From assembly GCA_016717725.1 (NCBI GenBank), contig JADKFA010000049.1, forward strand, positions 1 through 64,000: DNA of 64,000 bases, given 5' to 3'. The first letter of the stretch is position 1; the number at the start of each line of letters is the position of its first letter. Positions 34,272-43,965 of this stretch are shown one piece after another. A program made the translations under genes and the position numbers. Under the pieces are notes generated by a model. That model was given only the letters and a program-made list of their open reading frames with translations, did not search any database and was not told where the DNA came from. This DNA is from Bacteroidota bacterium (lineage in GTDB: Bacteria; Bacteroidota; Bacteroidia; AKYH767-A; OLB10).

Positions 34272-34865
34272 ATGAAAAAATTTCTTAGAGCAACGGTAAT
34301 GTCAATCTGTTTAATTGGAATGTTGATGCAAACAGGCTGTTACGGATCGTTTGAATTAACCAAAAAAGTATATGAATGGAATGGATCCATTGACGATAAA
34401 TTTGTTCGGTCTATTGTGTTTTTTGCATTGTGCGTGATACCAGTTTATCCATTAGCGGCATTTGTTGATGCTGTATTTTTAAACTTAATTGAGTTTTGGT
34501 CAGGAAGCAATCCCATCAGCATGAAGGAGGGAGATCACGAAGAGCAAATCGTTTATTTCAAAGGTAAAACATATAAAATCGAAGCGGTGAAGAATCGATT
34601 TATCATTACCGATTTGAGCAAGAAGAATGCGAAGCCAACTGTAAATTTTGTATTTACTCCCGAAAATTTGACATGGAATGTAGAAAAAAATAATCAACTA
34701 TTTGCAATTTCTCGTTTAGAAAAGGATGCCGAAGGAAACGTTTGTGTACGGGTGTTTGAGAAAGATGGGAAATCGATTGTGACTGCATTGCCAGAGGAGA
34801 ATATTGCTTGGAACATATTTGCACGCAGTTTACATGTTGATTTGGAGACAACCGCTCAACGATAA
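34272..34865 (+). CDS. DUF3332 family membrane lipoprotein
   Basis: The 197-residue product starts with a signal sequence ending in MQTGCYGSFELTKKVYEWNG, with Cys as the likely lipidated residue, although the lipobox is not ideal. A hydrophobic segment follows (VRSIVFFALCVIPVYPLAAF) and then the family motif NLIEFWSGSNPI. The C-terminal half is a soluble beta-rich domain. The pattern is that of DUF3332, a poorly studied bacterial lipoprotein family. It ends 3 nt before the TTG of the next gene, so the two share a message. Confidence 0.85.
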   Translation: MKKFLRATVMSICLIGMLMQTGCYGSFELTKKVYEWNGSIDDKFVRSIVFFALCVIPVYPLAAFVDAVFLNLIEFWSGSNPISMKEGDHEEQIVYFKGKTYKIEAVKNRFIITDLSKKNAKPTVNFVFTPENLTWNVEKNNQLFAISRLEKDAEGNVCVRVFEKDGKSIVTALPEENIAWNIFARSLHVDLETTAQR

Positions 34866-34868
34866 ATC

Positions 34869-35762
34869 TTGCTAAGCGCTGCATATTTAGAAGATTATTT
34901 TATCCCTAAAGAAGTAACCATCGATCATCGATGGTTAGATGTGAACGGTAAAAGTCGGCAAATTTCAATTTTGCGACTTGATGCTATTCATCCCATAACT
35001 GGTGGAAATAAAACTTTTAAATTGTTTGAAAATATCAAACAATTTTATAAAAATGGATTTGATGGTATTGTCAGTGTTGGTGGCCAATACTCTAACCATA
35101 TTGCAGCTTTGGCTCAAGTGGGGAAAGACCTTTCGATTCCAATAGCTGGAATTATACGAGGAGTTGAGCCTGATGTTCCTACCCATACAATCCAACAAGC
35201 CAAGGAAAATGGGATGGAGATTGTTTATGTTGCGAGAGAAAAGTATAGGCAAATGAGAAAACAAGAAAATCCCTGTGTCGATTTTTCGAATTTTGAAAAT
35301 TTTATGTTTATTCCTGAGGGTGGGGGTAATGAATTGGGAGTTGAAGGATGTAAACACATTGCTCAGTATATTCCCTCCGAATACACGCATATTTTATTAG
35401 CTGTTGGTACTGGAGCAACGCTGAAGGGACTCTCACTTCAAACAGAAAGGCATCAAAAAATAATAGGTATTAAAGTATTGGAAGCCCGGCAAGAAGAGTA
35501 TGTTTTTGAAGAAAGAGAGTCAACTGTCAATGAATTTGTGAGGCTAAACTCAGACTTTACATTTGGTGGATATGCTAAAAAAAGTCCTTTTTTAGATGAT
35601 TTTGTGGGGAAATGGAACGAAAATCAGAATATACTGATTGAGCCCATCTATACAGGAAGATTGTTTTTTGCTGTTCAACAATTATTGCAACAGGATTATT
35701 TTCCAGAAAATGCGAAAATCATCGTAATTCATAGTGGAGGAATGCAATATTTCGATCATTAA
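34869..35762 (+). CDS. PLP enzyme of the ACC deaminase / D-cysteine desulfhydrase family
   Basis: The 297-residue product is a fold-type II PLP enzyme. It has the lysine region LDAIHPITGGNKTFKLFENI, the substrate loop VSVGGQYSNHIAALAQVGKD, and the PLP-phosphate loop LLAVGTGATLKGL. Members break 1-aminocyclopropane-1-carboxylate or D-cysteine down to ammonia and a keto acid. The sequence cannot decide between the two. The start is TTG. An in-frame TAA at 34863-34865, which is the stop of the upstream gene, excludes any earlier start, and no ATG fits near the N-terminus. It is slightly short compared with ~325-residue relatives. Confidence 0.85.
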   Translation: MLSAAYLEDYFIPKEVTIDHRWLDVNGKSRQISILRLDAIHPITGGNKTFKLFENIKQFYKNGFDGIVSVGGQYSNHIAALAQVGKDLSIPIAGIIRGVEPDVPTHTIQQAKENGMEIVYVAREKYRQMRKQENPCVDFSNFENFMFIPEGGGNELGVEGCKHIAQYIPSEYTHILLAVGTGATLKGLSLQTERHQKIIGIKVLEARQEEYVFEERESTVNEFVRLNSDFTFGGYAKKSPFLDDFVGKWNENQNILIEPIYTGRLFFAVQQLLQQDYFPENAKIIVIHSGGMQYFDH

Positions 35763-35817
35763 CATTTTGTTGTTAATAGCTCTGAAATGTAAAAGAATAA
35801 TTCGCACTCAATCTCGT

Positions 35818-35825
35818 TACCTTTG
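35818..35825 (+). promoter_or_regulatory. -7 element TACCTTTG, 4 nt from glucosaminidase start
   Basis: TACCTTTG is followed by TAAG and a GTG start at 35830. The perfect match at this distance suggests a leaderless or near-leaderless mRNA. Confidence 0.5.
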
Positions 35826-35829
35826 TAAG

Positions 35830-36831
35830 GTGAAAAAAATAATCTTAATAAGTCTCGTTAGTTTCTTCTCTGGGGGATTGGTAATTGTTCAAGCGCAACC
35901 CAATTTGCGAAGTGATACTGGTCGAATTACTCCAGAGTTGTATATTGAAATGTTCAAAGATGCTGCAATATCTGACATGATGAAGACAGGTGTTCCATCT
36001 AGCATTACCCTCGCGCAAGGTATGTACGAATCAGATTATGGTAATAGCCCCTTAGCAAAAGGAGCAAATAATCATTTTGGAATAAAGTGTCATAAAGAAT
36101 GGAGTGGAGATACATTTCATAAAGATGACGATGCTCCAAATGAGTGTTTTCGTAAATATGAAAATGTAATGCAGTCGTACGATGACCATAGCGATTTTTT
36201 GCGTAGTCGTGATCGATATCATTTTTTATTTGATTTGGAAATTACCGATTACAAAGGGTGGTCACATGGTTTGAAGAAGGCAGGGTATGCTACGAACCCA
36301 AGTTACGCGAGCAAAATAATTGGTATCATTGAAAAATATAATTTGAGTGAGTTCGATTTGCAAGGAGTAAAAGTTCCGATAACCGCGGAGAAAGTGGATG
36401 CTCCTGTCAAACCGATTCAAAAGAAAACAGAAATCAAATCTGTTAAAACAAATACCAACCAAAAAACTTCTTCCACGGATGCTAATACGGTGAATGGCGT
36501 CCCTTTTGTCTACGCCCGTGAGGGCGACACCTGGACAAAAATTTCGAGTGATCATGGCATCGAACTTTGGCAAGTATTAGAATTTAATGATGCAGATAAA
36601 AATGATATTTTAGAAGTGGGTAATATAGTTTTTATTAAAGCTAAAAAGAATAAATCGACTACGTTTACGCATATCCTAAAAGAAGGAGAAACCATGCATG
36701 ATATCTCCCAGCAGTATGGTGTCAAGCTTTCGAAATTGTATAAGATGAATCAGCTTCAGCCTGGTGCGATTGTAACGGCAGGAACAAAAGTATATTTGAA
36801 AAGAGCGATGTTGTTTGGAATTGTTTTATAA
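35830..36831 (+). CDS. secreted peptidoglycan glucosaminidase with two LysM domains
   Basis: From GTG 35830 the product has 333 residues with a signal peptide (KKIILISLVSFFSGGLVIVQAQ). The longer frame from 35734 runs into the previous gene and has no signal. The glucosaminidase domain (about 35-190) shows SITLAQGMYESDYGNSPLA, with the catalytic Glu, then NNHFGIKCHKEW and GLKKAGYATNPSYASKII. A Lys/Thr-rich linker follows, then two LysM modules (YAREGDTWTKISSDHGI; HILKEGETMHDISQQYGV). It should cut glycan strands of peptidoglycan in the periplasm during growth or division. Confidence 0.92.
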   Translation: MKKIILISLVSFFSGGLVIVQAQPNLRSDTGRITPELYIEMFKDAAISDMMKTGVPSSITLAQGMYESDYGNSPLAKGANNHFGIKCHKEWSGDTFHKDDDAPNECFRKYENVMQSYDDHSDFLRSRDRYHFLFDLEITDYKGWSHGLKKAGYATNPSYASKIIGIIEKYNLSEFDLQGVKVPITAEKVDAPVKPIQKKTEIKSVKTNTNQKTSSTDANTVNGVPFVYAREGDTWTKISSDHGIELWQVLEFNDADKNDILEVGNIVFIKAKKNKSTTFTHILKEGETMHDISQQYGVKLSKLYKMNQLQPGAIVTAGTKVYLKRAMLFGIVL

Positions 36832-37118
36832 AAAATCGATACTCCTATTTACTGATTTTTATTCTCAAGAAATTATTTTTTAAAAACAATTTTATCTCTA
36901 GCTAAAGTTTAACCCCTTGGTAATCCAATATTTTTAATTTGAAATTATCAACAAATGGAATTTATGTTTGCAGGAGTGGTAAAAAATTGCTATTATTGAA
37001 TTGTCATTGGGAAACTCCTAATTGACCCTTAAAATACCATTGCTTACCAAACATTTAGTGTTTTTTTGTAAGGGTAGATTAGCTTTATCATCTTATTTAT
37101 TTAACAACTATAACGCCC

Positions 37119-40100
37119 TTGAGTTCCATCACTCGGACAGTATTCCTTATTGCATTGTGCTTGCTATCAACGTATAGCAAGGCTACTACTTATTATGCGG
37201 TAGTTACTGGAAATTGGAATTCGTTAACTACTTGGACAACAGTAGCTTGCGGAAGCTTTATTATTCCTCCTACTTTACCTACAGCGACAGATGATGTTAT
37301 TGTTTGTAACGGTGTAGGCTTAACGTGCAATATCAATACAACAATAAATAGTTTAACGGTAAATAATAATGCTATTTTCCAGAATGGAGGAGGATCTACA
37401 ACGAATCGTTCTGTTACGATAACAAATACTTTAACTGTATTAAATGGAGGAACTTTAGTGCAGCATAGTTTTGTAAATCCAACAACAACTTTATTTGCAG
37501 GAACTGAATTTTTTTCACCAACGAGTTTAGTAAGAGTAAATAATTGGTTTTCAAATACTATGTCATTAGTGACATCAGTTTCATCCAATTTTGGGCATGT
37601 AAATTTAAATTTTACAACGGGTGCATCCTGGTGGAATAATCAGAGCTTAGGGGTTACTCGGTTAATTCAAGGAGATTTAATAGTTGGACCTACTTGTCAA
37701 ACTTTTTTGGATAATTCAACAAGCAATGTAACTATCAGTTTGTGTGGTAATTTGCAGGTAGATGGAAAAATAAGAATTAAAGATTCGAATTCAGGAAGTG
37801 TTTCATTTAGTGTAGTTGGAAATGGAATACTCAATGCTACAGGACGATTCACAGGAATTGCAAATGGATCTAATAATTTCATTTTTAATATTAATAACCT
37901 TACCACTGTAGCAGGTAGTATTTACGATGGAATATTAGATGGAATAGGTAATACTACAATTAATATAAATGGTGTATTCACATCTACTGGTGATTTTTAT
38001 GGTATTAATGCGCCAACGATATTAAATAATGGGGTTCCAACTCTCACTATTCATTCGCTTTCATATTCGAATGGTATTTTTATGGCTTCTAACGCGCATA
38101 ATATTAATGGACTTGCCACGGTAAATATTCTAAGTCATGCAACCATTAATTTTACAGCAGTTGCTAATAAAATCAATTTATTAGGATTAGCTACTTTGAG
38201 TGGAGTAAAATCAAACACACGTCTTTTGTTTACCGTTGGTGGTAATTTATCGATATCTGGTGTTTCAACAGGTGAATTTAAAACGTCAGAATCATCAGGA
38301 GAAGAAACAACAATTGTAAATGGTACTTTTACTTCTACAGGGGCCAAAACAATTTTTAATGGAAGTTTGGATGAAACTAATGGTCATAAAGTTTATATTA
38401 CTTTAGGCGGATTGCTGATGAGTGGAGGAGTGGTTTGGTTTAGTGAAAATGCATCTGATTCAACTTTTTTAACCGTAAATGGAACGGTACAGTTATCTGG
38501 TGGTATAGCGATCTTGAAATCTTCAACAGGACGAGCGTTGTTTACAGTAAATGGATTGTTCACTCAAAACTTAGTGAGCAGTGTGTTTTACTTACATGGG
38601 TATAATCAGCTATCACAAACTAGTACTGCAAATGACACCATTGAATTAACTGTGAATGGAGATTTCGTTCAGAGCGGAGGAATATTATATTTTGATGATT
38701 TTGATTCGCCTTCATTACAACAAATAAATATTAATGGACCAATTTATACGATTTCAAACTCAGCAAGTATGCTCAGGGCGGGAAGTGGTAGCTCACTTAA
38801 TTTTTCCAGAATTAATTTTATGAAACAAGGGACTATTACTTATTTTAGAAATTTGAGTCATAATATTCGTCAATGTAAACAATATGTGAAGGCAGGTTGT
38901 ACCGTAGACGTTACTTCTGGTCCTCTTCAAATATGTTCTCATAATTCACCAATGTTAGATATGCTTACTGTTGAGTCGGGTGGTGTTTTGTCCGTTGGGG
39001 CGAATCAAATTTCTTCGGACACTGTATATACTTATACAGGTGTTACTGTTGCAAATGATGGAAGATTGCGTTTAGCACGTCCTCAAGGGTTGTATGACAA
39101 TACAAATAATCCAGTACTTCGAAAGAGTGGAAATATGAACTATTTTCTTGGAGCAAATAGTATTGTTGAATATAATACGAACACATATGGTTTTGTTTCT
39201 GGAATTAATGTTGGTGTTGCTACATTAACTCAACATAAATATGGAATTTTAGAAATTAATCATGTTGGTCCTTCCAATACATGGGTAAGCCCAACATATA
39301 TGCCATCTTTTACGAATGCGGTTTATGTACGAACTCAATTAAGAATTACAGCAGGCGAATTTAATTTATGCGATGCTCCTGGAAACCCAGGGAGTGCCGG
39401 GCGTTATGTCTTTATCGAAAATGCAAATCCAACAGCCATTGTTAGAACGGGTGGTTATATTCGAAGTGAAGCAACCAATCATAGTGGACGAATCGTATGG
39501 ACTATGTCTTCAACCGCAGGAACCTATACTATCCCATTTGGTTATTCCAGTACAGATTATATTCCTTTAACGTATCAATTGCTTTCTGGTAACGCAGGTA
39601 CTGTATCATTCTCAACCTATCATACCCCAGCAACTAATTTACCCTGGCCTCCAGGAGTAACGAATTTAGCCAGCAATTTTGGATTAGCACCTGATAATAG
39701 AACCGCCACCGTTGATCGTTTTTGGAGAATTAGTGGTACAGGTGCAACTAATGTGTATAATTTGAATTTTACTTATGTGGCCTCTGAATTACCAGGGATT
39801 CCTTTTAACACCCCCAATTATATGTGGGCCTCCGCTTATAGCACTACTACAAATGCTTGGTTACCGCTTACAGTTGGTCAAACATCATCTCCTTATCAAG
39901 TAAATGTTCCGCTTGCAACCAGAAATATTCATTGGGCTTTAGCTGCTGGAACCTCATATCTTCCTCTCGAATGGGGCTCAGTGATGGCAGAACCATCAGG
40001 AAAAGATGTAAAAATAAAATGGTCTACACTGTCTGAAAAAAACACAGACTTTTTTACCGTTTTTAAATCGAAAAATAATTCGAATTTTGTAGAACTCGGA

Positions 40101-40484
40101 TCAGTTGCTGCATCGGGGAATAGTAATGAAGTAAGGAATTATTCATTATTAGATCAAGATGCTTTTTCTACTGATGCATATTATAAAGTAAAGGAAACAG
40201 ATTTTAATGGAGATCAGTATTGGTCGGAAGTTGTTTATTATAAGTCTCAGAAGAAAAAGAATGAAATAAGTGCATGGTTTAATGTAAATAATTCTTCAGT
40301 ACAAATTATATTACCTGAATTATCCTCTGGTATTATATCTATTTATGATTTGACAGGACGTTTGCTTTTTGAAAAGAATATTGTGAATGAGTCTTCGCTT
40401 TTACTTCCAATAGACTTACCTAGAAATAGTGTTTATTTACTTCGCTTTTTAAGTGAAGAAGGAATTTATTCAACGAAATTTTAG
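37119..40484 (+). CDS. large secreted repeat protein with T9SS type A domain (first of a tandem pair)
   Basis: The 1,121-residue product starts at TTG with a signal peptide (SITRTVFLIALCLLSTYSKA). The first ~600 residues are rich in Asn, Gly, Thr, Ser and Val with short strands (NGVFTSTGDFYG; VNGDFVQSGGILYF), as in a right-handed beta-helix or other beta-solenoid. Residues ~700-950 contain IVEYNT, RSEATNHSGRIVWTM and NLPWPPGVTNLASN, also found in the next gene. A Fn3-like or sorting module follows (PLEWGSVMAEPSGKDVKIKW) and a type A end (IISIYDLTGRLLFEKN). It is a paralogue of the gene at 40583. Function is unknown; adhesion or surface layer is inferred. Confidence 0.8.
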   Translation: MSSITRTVFLIALCLLSTYSKATTYYAVVTGNWNSLTTWTTVACGSFIIPPTLPTATDDVIVCNGVGLTCNINTTINSLTVNNNAIFQNGGGSTTNRSVTITNTLTVLNGGTLVQHSFVNPTTTLFAGTEFFSPTSLVRVNNWFSNTMSLVTSVSSNFGHVNLNFTTGASWWNNQSLGVTRLIQGDLIVGPTCQTFLDNSTSNVTISLCGNLQVDGKIRIKDSNSGSVSFSVVGNGILNATGRFTGIANGSNNFIFNINNLTTVAGSIYDGILDGIGNTTININGVFTSTGDFYGINAPTILNNGVPTLTIHSLSYSNGIFMASNAHNINGLATVNILSHATINFTAVANKINLLGLATLSGVKSNTRLLFTVGGNLSISGVSTGEFKTSESSGEETTIVNGTFTSTGAKTIFNGSLDETNGHKVYITLGGLLMSGGVVWFSENASDSTFLTVNGTVQLSGGIAILKSSTGRALFTVNGLFTQNLVSSVFYLHGYNQLSQTSTANDTIELTVNGDFVQSGGILYFDDFDSPSLQQININGPIYTISNSASMLRAGSGSSLNFSRINFMKQGTITYFRNLSHNIRQCKQYVKAGCTVDVTSGPLQICSHNSPMLDMLTVESGGVLSVGANQISSDTVYTYTGVTVANDGRLRLARPQGLYDNTNNPVLRKSGNMNYFLGANSIVEYNTNTYGFVSGINVGVATLTQHKYGILEINHVGPSNTWVSPTYMPSFTNAVYVRTQLRITAGEFNLCDAPGNPGSAGRYVFIENANPTAIVRTGGYIRSEATNHSGRIVWTMSSTAGTYTIPFGYSSTDYIPLTYQLLSGNAGTVSFSTYHTPATNLPWPPGVTNLASNFGLAPDNRTATVDRFWRISGTGATNVYNLNFTYVASELPGIPFNTPNYMWASAYSTTTNAWLPLTVGQTSSPYQVNVPLATRNIHWALAAGTSYLPLEWGSVMAEPSGKDVKIKWSTLSEKNTDFFTVFKSKNNSNFVELGSVAASGNSNEVRNYSLLDQDAFSTDAYYKVKETDFNGDQYWSEVVYYKSQKKKNEISAWFNVNNSSVQIILPELSSGIISIYDLTGRLLFEKNIVNESSLLLPIDLPRNSVYLLRFLSEEGIYSTKF

Positions 40485-40506
40485 ATGTTTATTAATCAGA
40501 ATTAGG

Positions 40507-40535
40507 GAATCTTAGACTGTAGTTTTTTAAGATTC
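40507..40535 (+). terminator. weak hairpin between the two paralogues
   Basis: GAATCTTA and TAAGATTC can pair around a 13-nt loop, and a T-rich stretch follows. The stem is AT-rich, so this is a weak terminator candidate that would reduce read-through into the second gene. Confidence 0.35.
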
Positions 40536-40582
40536 TTTCATTTCATAGTTGATATTTAGACATTAAAATACCTCATTAAAAA

Positions 40583-43500
40583 ATGAATTTTTTACATAAA
40601 TTGATAGTATTATCAATGTTTATGATTTTACTATTTGCAGGTGCCGATGCAGCTACGTTTTATTCACGTCAAACTGGAAATTGGAGTCAAACTACGTCTT
40701 GGTCTACAGCATCTTGTGGCGGAGGAGCAGCAGCTTCTGTTCCAACTACAAACGATATTGTGTTTATTTGCAATACACATGTAAAAAGTGTTACTGCTAA
40801 TGCTAATGTTACTAGTGTCACTGTTCAAAATGGCGGCACACTTACTACAGGTACTTCAGGTGGTGGAGCCAATAAGACATTAACAATTTCAGGAAATTTT
40901 ATTCTCTTGAATGGTGGTACATATATTCATAATAATAATCAAGTAGCAGCCACCACGGTTTTTGCAGGAGTTGAAACTTTTGAAGCAAACAGCACATTTA
41001 GAGTTAGCAAATGGTCTGGAACTGCAGCTTCTATGATTACAGGTTGTAATTCTAATTTTGGAAATTTAATATTGAATTGGAATCCCGGTTTGTTTTACTG
41101 GAATAATAATGGGTTAGGATATACCCGTAGCATACTCGGAAACTTTACTGTGAATAATGCTTGTGCAACGTATTTGGATGATACGAACGGAAATAAAACA
41201 TTCTCCTTTGGAGGAAATGTAATTGTCGATAATGGTTATTTAAGATTTAAGCAGAGCGGTACAGGTAATATTGTAATTAATTTATCAGGGGCACTACAAA
41301 TATTGAATTCTTCATTTGTATATGGCATCTATCAACAAAATGGAAATTTGAATTTTAATCTGGGAAGCGTTGATCTTGCTGTAGGGACGTTTTATGGAAT
41401 TTATAATGGGGATGGATTACCAACATTTAATATTACTGGGACTTACAAACAATCTGCTGGCGATTTTCGAGGCATTCAAAATAACACGACCTATTCAGCA
41501 GGTGTACCTAATTTTCAAATTGGAAGTGTGAATTTTACTGGAGGTGTTTTCATTGCTAATTATAGTTGTAATACAGTTTCGTCTACTGTTTCTTATGTTG
41601 TAGCTGGTAATATGAATATTAGTTTTTCGAATACAACTGATTTATTTGCTATTCACCGATTGGCAACTTTAAGTACTACAGCGGCAACCGCGAAATTGTT
41701 TATGCAAGTAGGAGGAGATTTCACTATTTCTGGTGTATTAGGTGAATTCAATTCCAATAATGCTACAGGATCCGAAGTGGTCAATTTGCTGGGTTCGTTT
41801 AATGTTTCTGGAGGAAACAATTATTTTAATGTGATTCCTAATTATGGTGGTAATGGGCATGCATTAACGTTGACAATAAATGGTAGTGTAGCTATCAATG
41901 GAGGAAATACTTACTTAAGTTCAGAATCAGGTTTGCTTACCGCTAATCTACAAGGAAATTTGACTGTGGGCGGAGGTGCACTTTCAATGAAAGGTGGTCC
42001 TGGTATTGCCAATATTAATCTTGTCAATAATTATTTGCAGAGTGCAGGTAATTTAAATATTTATAATAATACAATAAACTCTTCTTTAGATGCGATCACA
42101 TGGACTGTAAATGGTAATTTTACACAAAGTGGAGGAACAATATCTTTTAGTACCAATGCTGCGTCTACCGCCATTAATACGCTTTATCTTAAAGGGGGCA
42201 GTTATACATTAGGAACAGGAGGATCTATGACTCGGGCTGGTGCCGGAACAGCATCGGTTTTTGGCATCTTAAATTTCAATCGTGCTGGTACCATTTCCAT
42301 GACTCGTTCCGGTTCACATGATATTCAACAAGTAAAACAGAATATTTTAAGTGGTTGTTTATTGGATGTGGTTGCTGGTAATTTGCAAGTAGCATCGCAT
42401 GCTACAGCAGCAACAGATTTTTTGGTAGTGCAACCTTTAGCTACACTTAATTTGAATGCAAATCAAATATATTCTGATGCTACAGCTGCCAATTCAGGAA
42501 TCTCAGTATTGAATACAGGACGCTTACGAACTTCACATGCTTCAGGATTTTTCAATAATACTGCTGTTGCTTCATTGAGTAATGTAGGTGCCATGAATTT
42601 TTACTTGGATCAAAATAGTATTGTTGAGTATTATGGAACTGGAAATCAAGTTCTGACTGGTATTAATGTTGGAATAGCTACCTCGAACAATCATAAGTAT
42701 GGAATTTTAGAAATTAATAATACAGGTAGTGGCACATTCCTTACTCCTACAAATATTCCAGCAGCTATAAATGCAGTTTATATCCGTCAAGAACTTCGTT
42801 TAACTAACGGTATCATTAATTTGGCGGGTGCTGCAGGTAATCCAGCGAATGGAGGAAGAACAATTTACATTGAACGAGCCGATCCTTCTGCAATCACACG
42901 TACCAATGGATTTTTAAGAAGTGAAGCTCAAGACCATAGTGGTGCATTAAATTGGAATTTGGCAAACGTTACTGGAACTTATATTATTCCTTTTGCATAT
43001 GCAGCAGCTCAATATATTCCATTGATCTATACATTGAGTTCAGGGAATGTAGGAACCATAAATTTTGCAACTTATCATACTGGATCATCAAACATACCTT
43101 GGCCTCCATCTATTGCAAATTTGAATTCTGAAATTGGATTATTACCCGATAATAGAGATGCAACTGTCGATCGTTTTTGGAATATTACTCCATCTTCTAC
43201 TGGACTTGCTACCATCGAATTTAATTATTTGCCTTCGGAAATACCGCCTTCTCCTTATGATGATGCTTCGTTGATGCGAGCTCAGAATTATCATTTCGGA
43301 ACCAATAAGTGGCAAGCAGCTTTACCTACTCAAAGCGCAACCGCAAATAAGGTAAATGTGAGTGGCGTAGTTACACAAAGTGATTGGGCATTGGCTAATA
43401 ATATTTCTCCATTGCCTGTTTCTTGGTTATACTTTAATGCCTCCTCAGTAGGAATGAATGTGCGTTTAAACTGGGCGACTGCATCTGAAGTAAATAATGA

Positions 43501-43945
43501 TTATTTCCTCGTAGAAAGAAGTAAGGATATGATTCATTCAGAAATTTTGGGTAAGGTTAAAGGGGTTGGGAATAGTTCAGAAGTTTCATCGTATGAATTT
43601 TTTGATAACCTTCCTTTACCCAATAACAGTTACTATCGTTTGCGTCAAGTGGATTATGATGGGAAAGAAGAGTTGACCAAGTGGGTAGCCATTTACCTTA
43701 AATCTGGCGATGGTAGAAATATTTCAATTGGACCTAATCCAACAAATGACTTTATTAATGTTAGTGGGATACAAGGTTCGTTTAAGTTGATGATGTTTGA
43801 TTCCGTTGGAAAATTAATTGTTGAAAGTCAAGTATCAAATCCTACAGAAAAAATAAATATCGCTCACTTACCAAAAGGGATTTATTCAGCTCAATTTATT
43901 TCAGAAGAAATTGGTGTGATTACGACAAAAATAGTTAAGCATTAA
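40583..43945 (+). CDS. large secreted repeat protein with T9SS type A domain (second of a tandem pair)
   Basis: The 1,120-residue product starts MNFLHKLIVLSMFMILLFAG with a signal peptide to residue ~23. The same layout follows as in the 37119 gene: a beta-solenoid-like region (NVTSVTVQNGGTLT; GTYKQSAGDFRGIQ; VNGNFTQSGGTISF), then NQVLTGINVGIATSNNHKYG, RSEAQDHSGALNW and IPWPPSIANLNS, a module starting PLPVSWLYFNASS, and the C-terminus ISIGPNPTNDFINVS with GIYSAQFIS. Near-equal lengths and shared order show an old tandem duplication. The sorting domain here is complete. Copies may supply alternative surface proteins. Confidence 0.82.
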   Translation: MNFLHKLIVLSMFMILLFAGADAATFYSRQTGNWSQTTSWSTASCGGGAAASVPTTNDIVFICNTHVKSVTANANVTSVTVQNGGTLTTGTSGGGANKTLTISGNFILLNGGTYIHNNNQVAATTVFAGVETFEANSTFRVSKWSGTAASMITGCNSNFGNLILNWNPGLFYWNNNGLGYTRSILGNFTVNNACATYLDDTNGNKTFSFGGNVIVDNGYLRFKQSGTGNIVINLSGALQILNSSFVYGIYQQNGNLNFNLGSVDLAVGTFYGIYNGDGLPTFNITGTYKQSAGDFRGIQNNTTYSAGVPNFQIGSVNFTGGVFIANYSCNTVSSTVSYVVAGNMNISFSNTTDLFAIHRLATLSTTAATAKLFMQVGGDFTISGVLGEFNSNNATGSEVVNLLGSFNVSGGNNYFNVIPNYGGNGHALTLTINGSVAINGGNTYLSSESGLLTANLQGNLTVGGGALSMKGGPGIANINLVNNYLQSAGNLNIYNNTINSSLDAITWTVNGNFTQSGGTISFSTNAASTAINTLYLKGGSYTLGTGGSMTRAGAGTASVFGILNFNRAGTISMTRSGSHDIQQVKQNILSGCLLDVVAGNLQVASHATAATDFLVVQPLATLNLNANQIYSDATAANSGISVLNTGRLRTSHASGFFNNTAVASLSNVGAMNFYLDQNSIVEYYGTGNQVLTGINVGIATSNNHKYGILEINNTGSGTFLTPTNIPAAINAVYIRQELRLTNGIINLAGAAGNPANGGRTIYIERADPSAITRTNGFLRSEAQDHSGALNWNLANVTGTYIIPFAYAAAQYIPLIYTLSSGNVGTINFATYHTGSSNIPWPPSIANLNSEIGLLPDNRDATVDRFWNITPSSTGLATIEFNYLPSEIPPSPYDDASLMRAQNYHFGTNKWQAALPTQSATANKVNVSGVVTQSDWALANNISPLPVSWLYFNASSVGMNVRLNWATASEVNNDYFLVERSKDMIHSEILGKVKGVGNSSEVSSYEFFDNLPLPNNSYYRLRQVDYDGKEELTKWVAIYLKSGDGRNISIGPNPTNDFINVSGIQGSFKLMMFDSVGKLIVESQVSNPTEKINIAHLPKGIYSAQFISEEIGVITTKIVKH

Positions 43946-43965
43946 TTCAATAAATTGAATTAATG
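43940..43965. terminator. perfect hairpin across the stop codons of two convergent genes
   Basis: A 12-bp stem (43940-43951 with 43954-43965) and 2-nt loop include the stop of the 40583 gene and the last bases of yitT. It has no long T run. It may end transcription on both strands or protect 3' ends. Confidence 0.5.
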
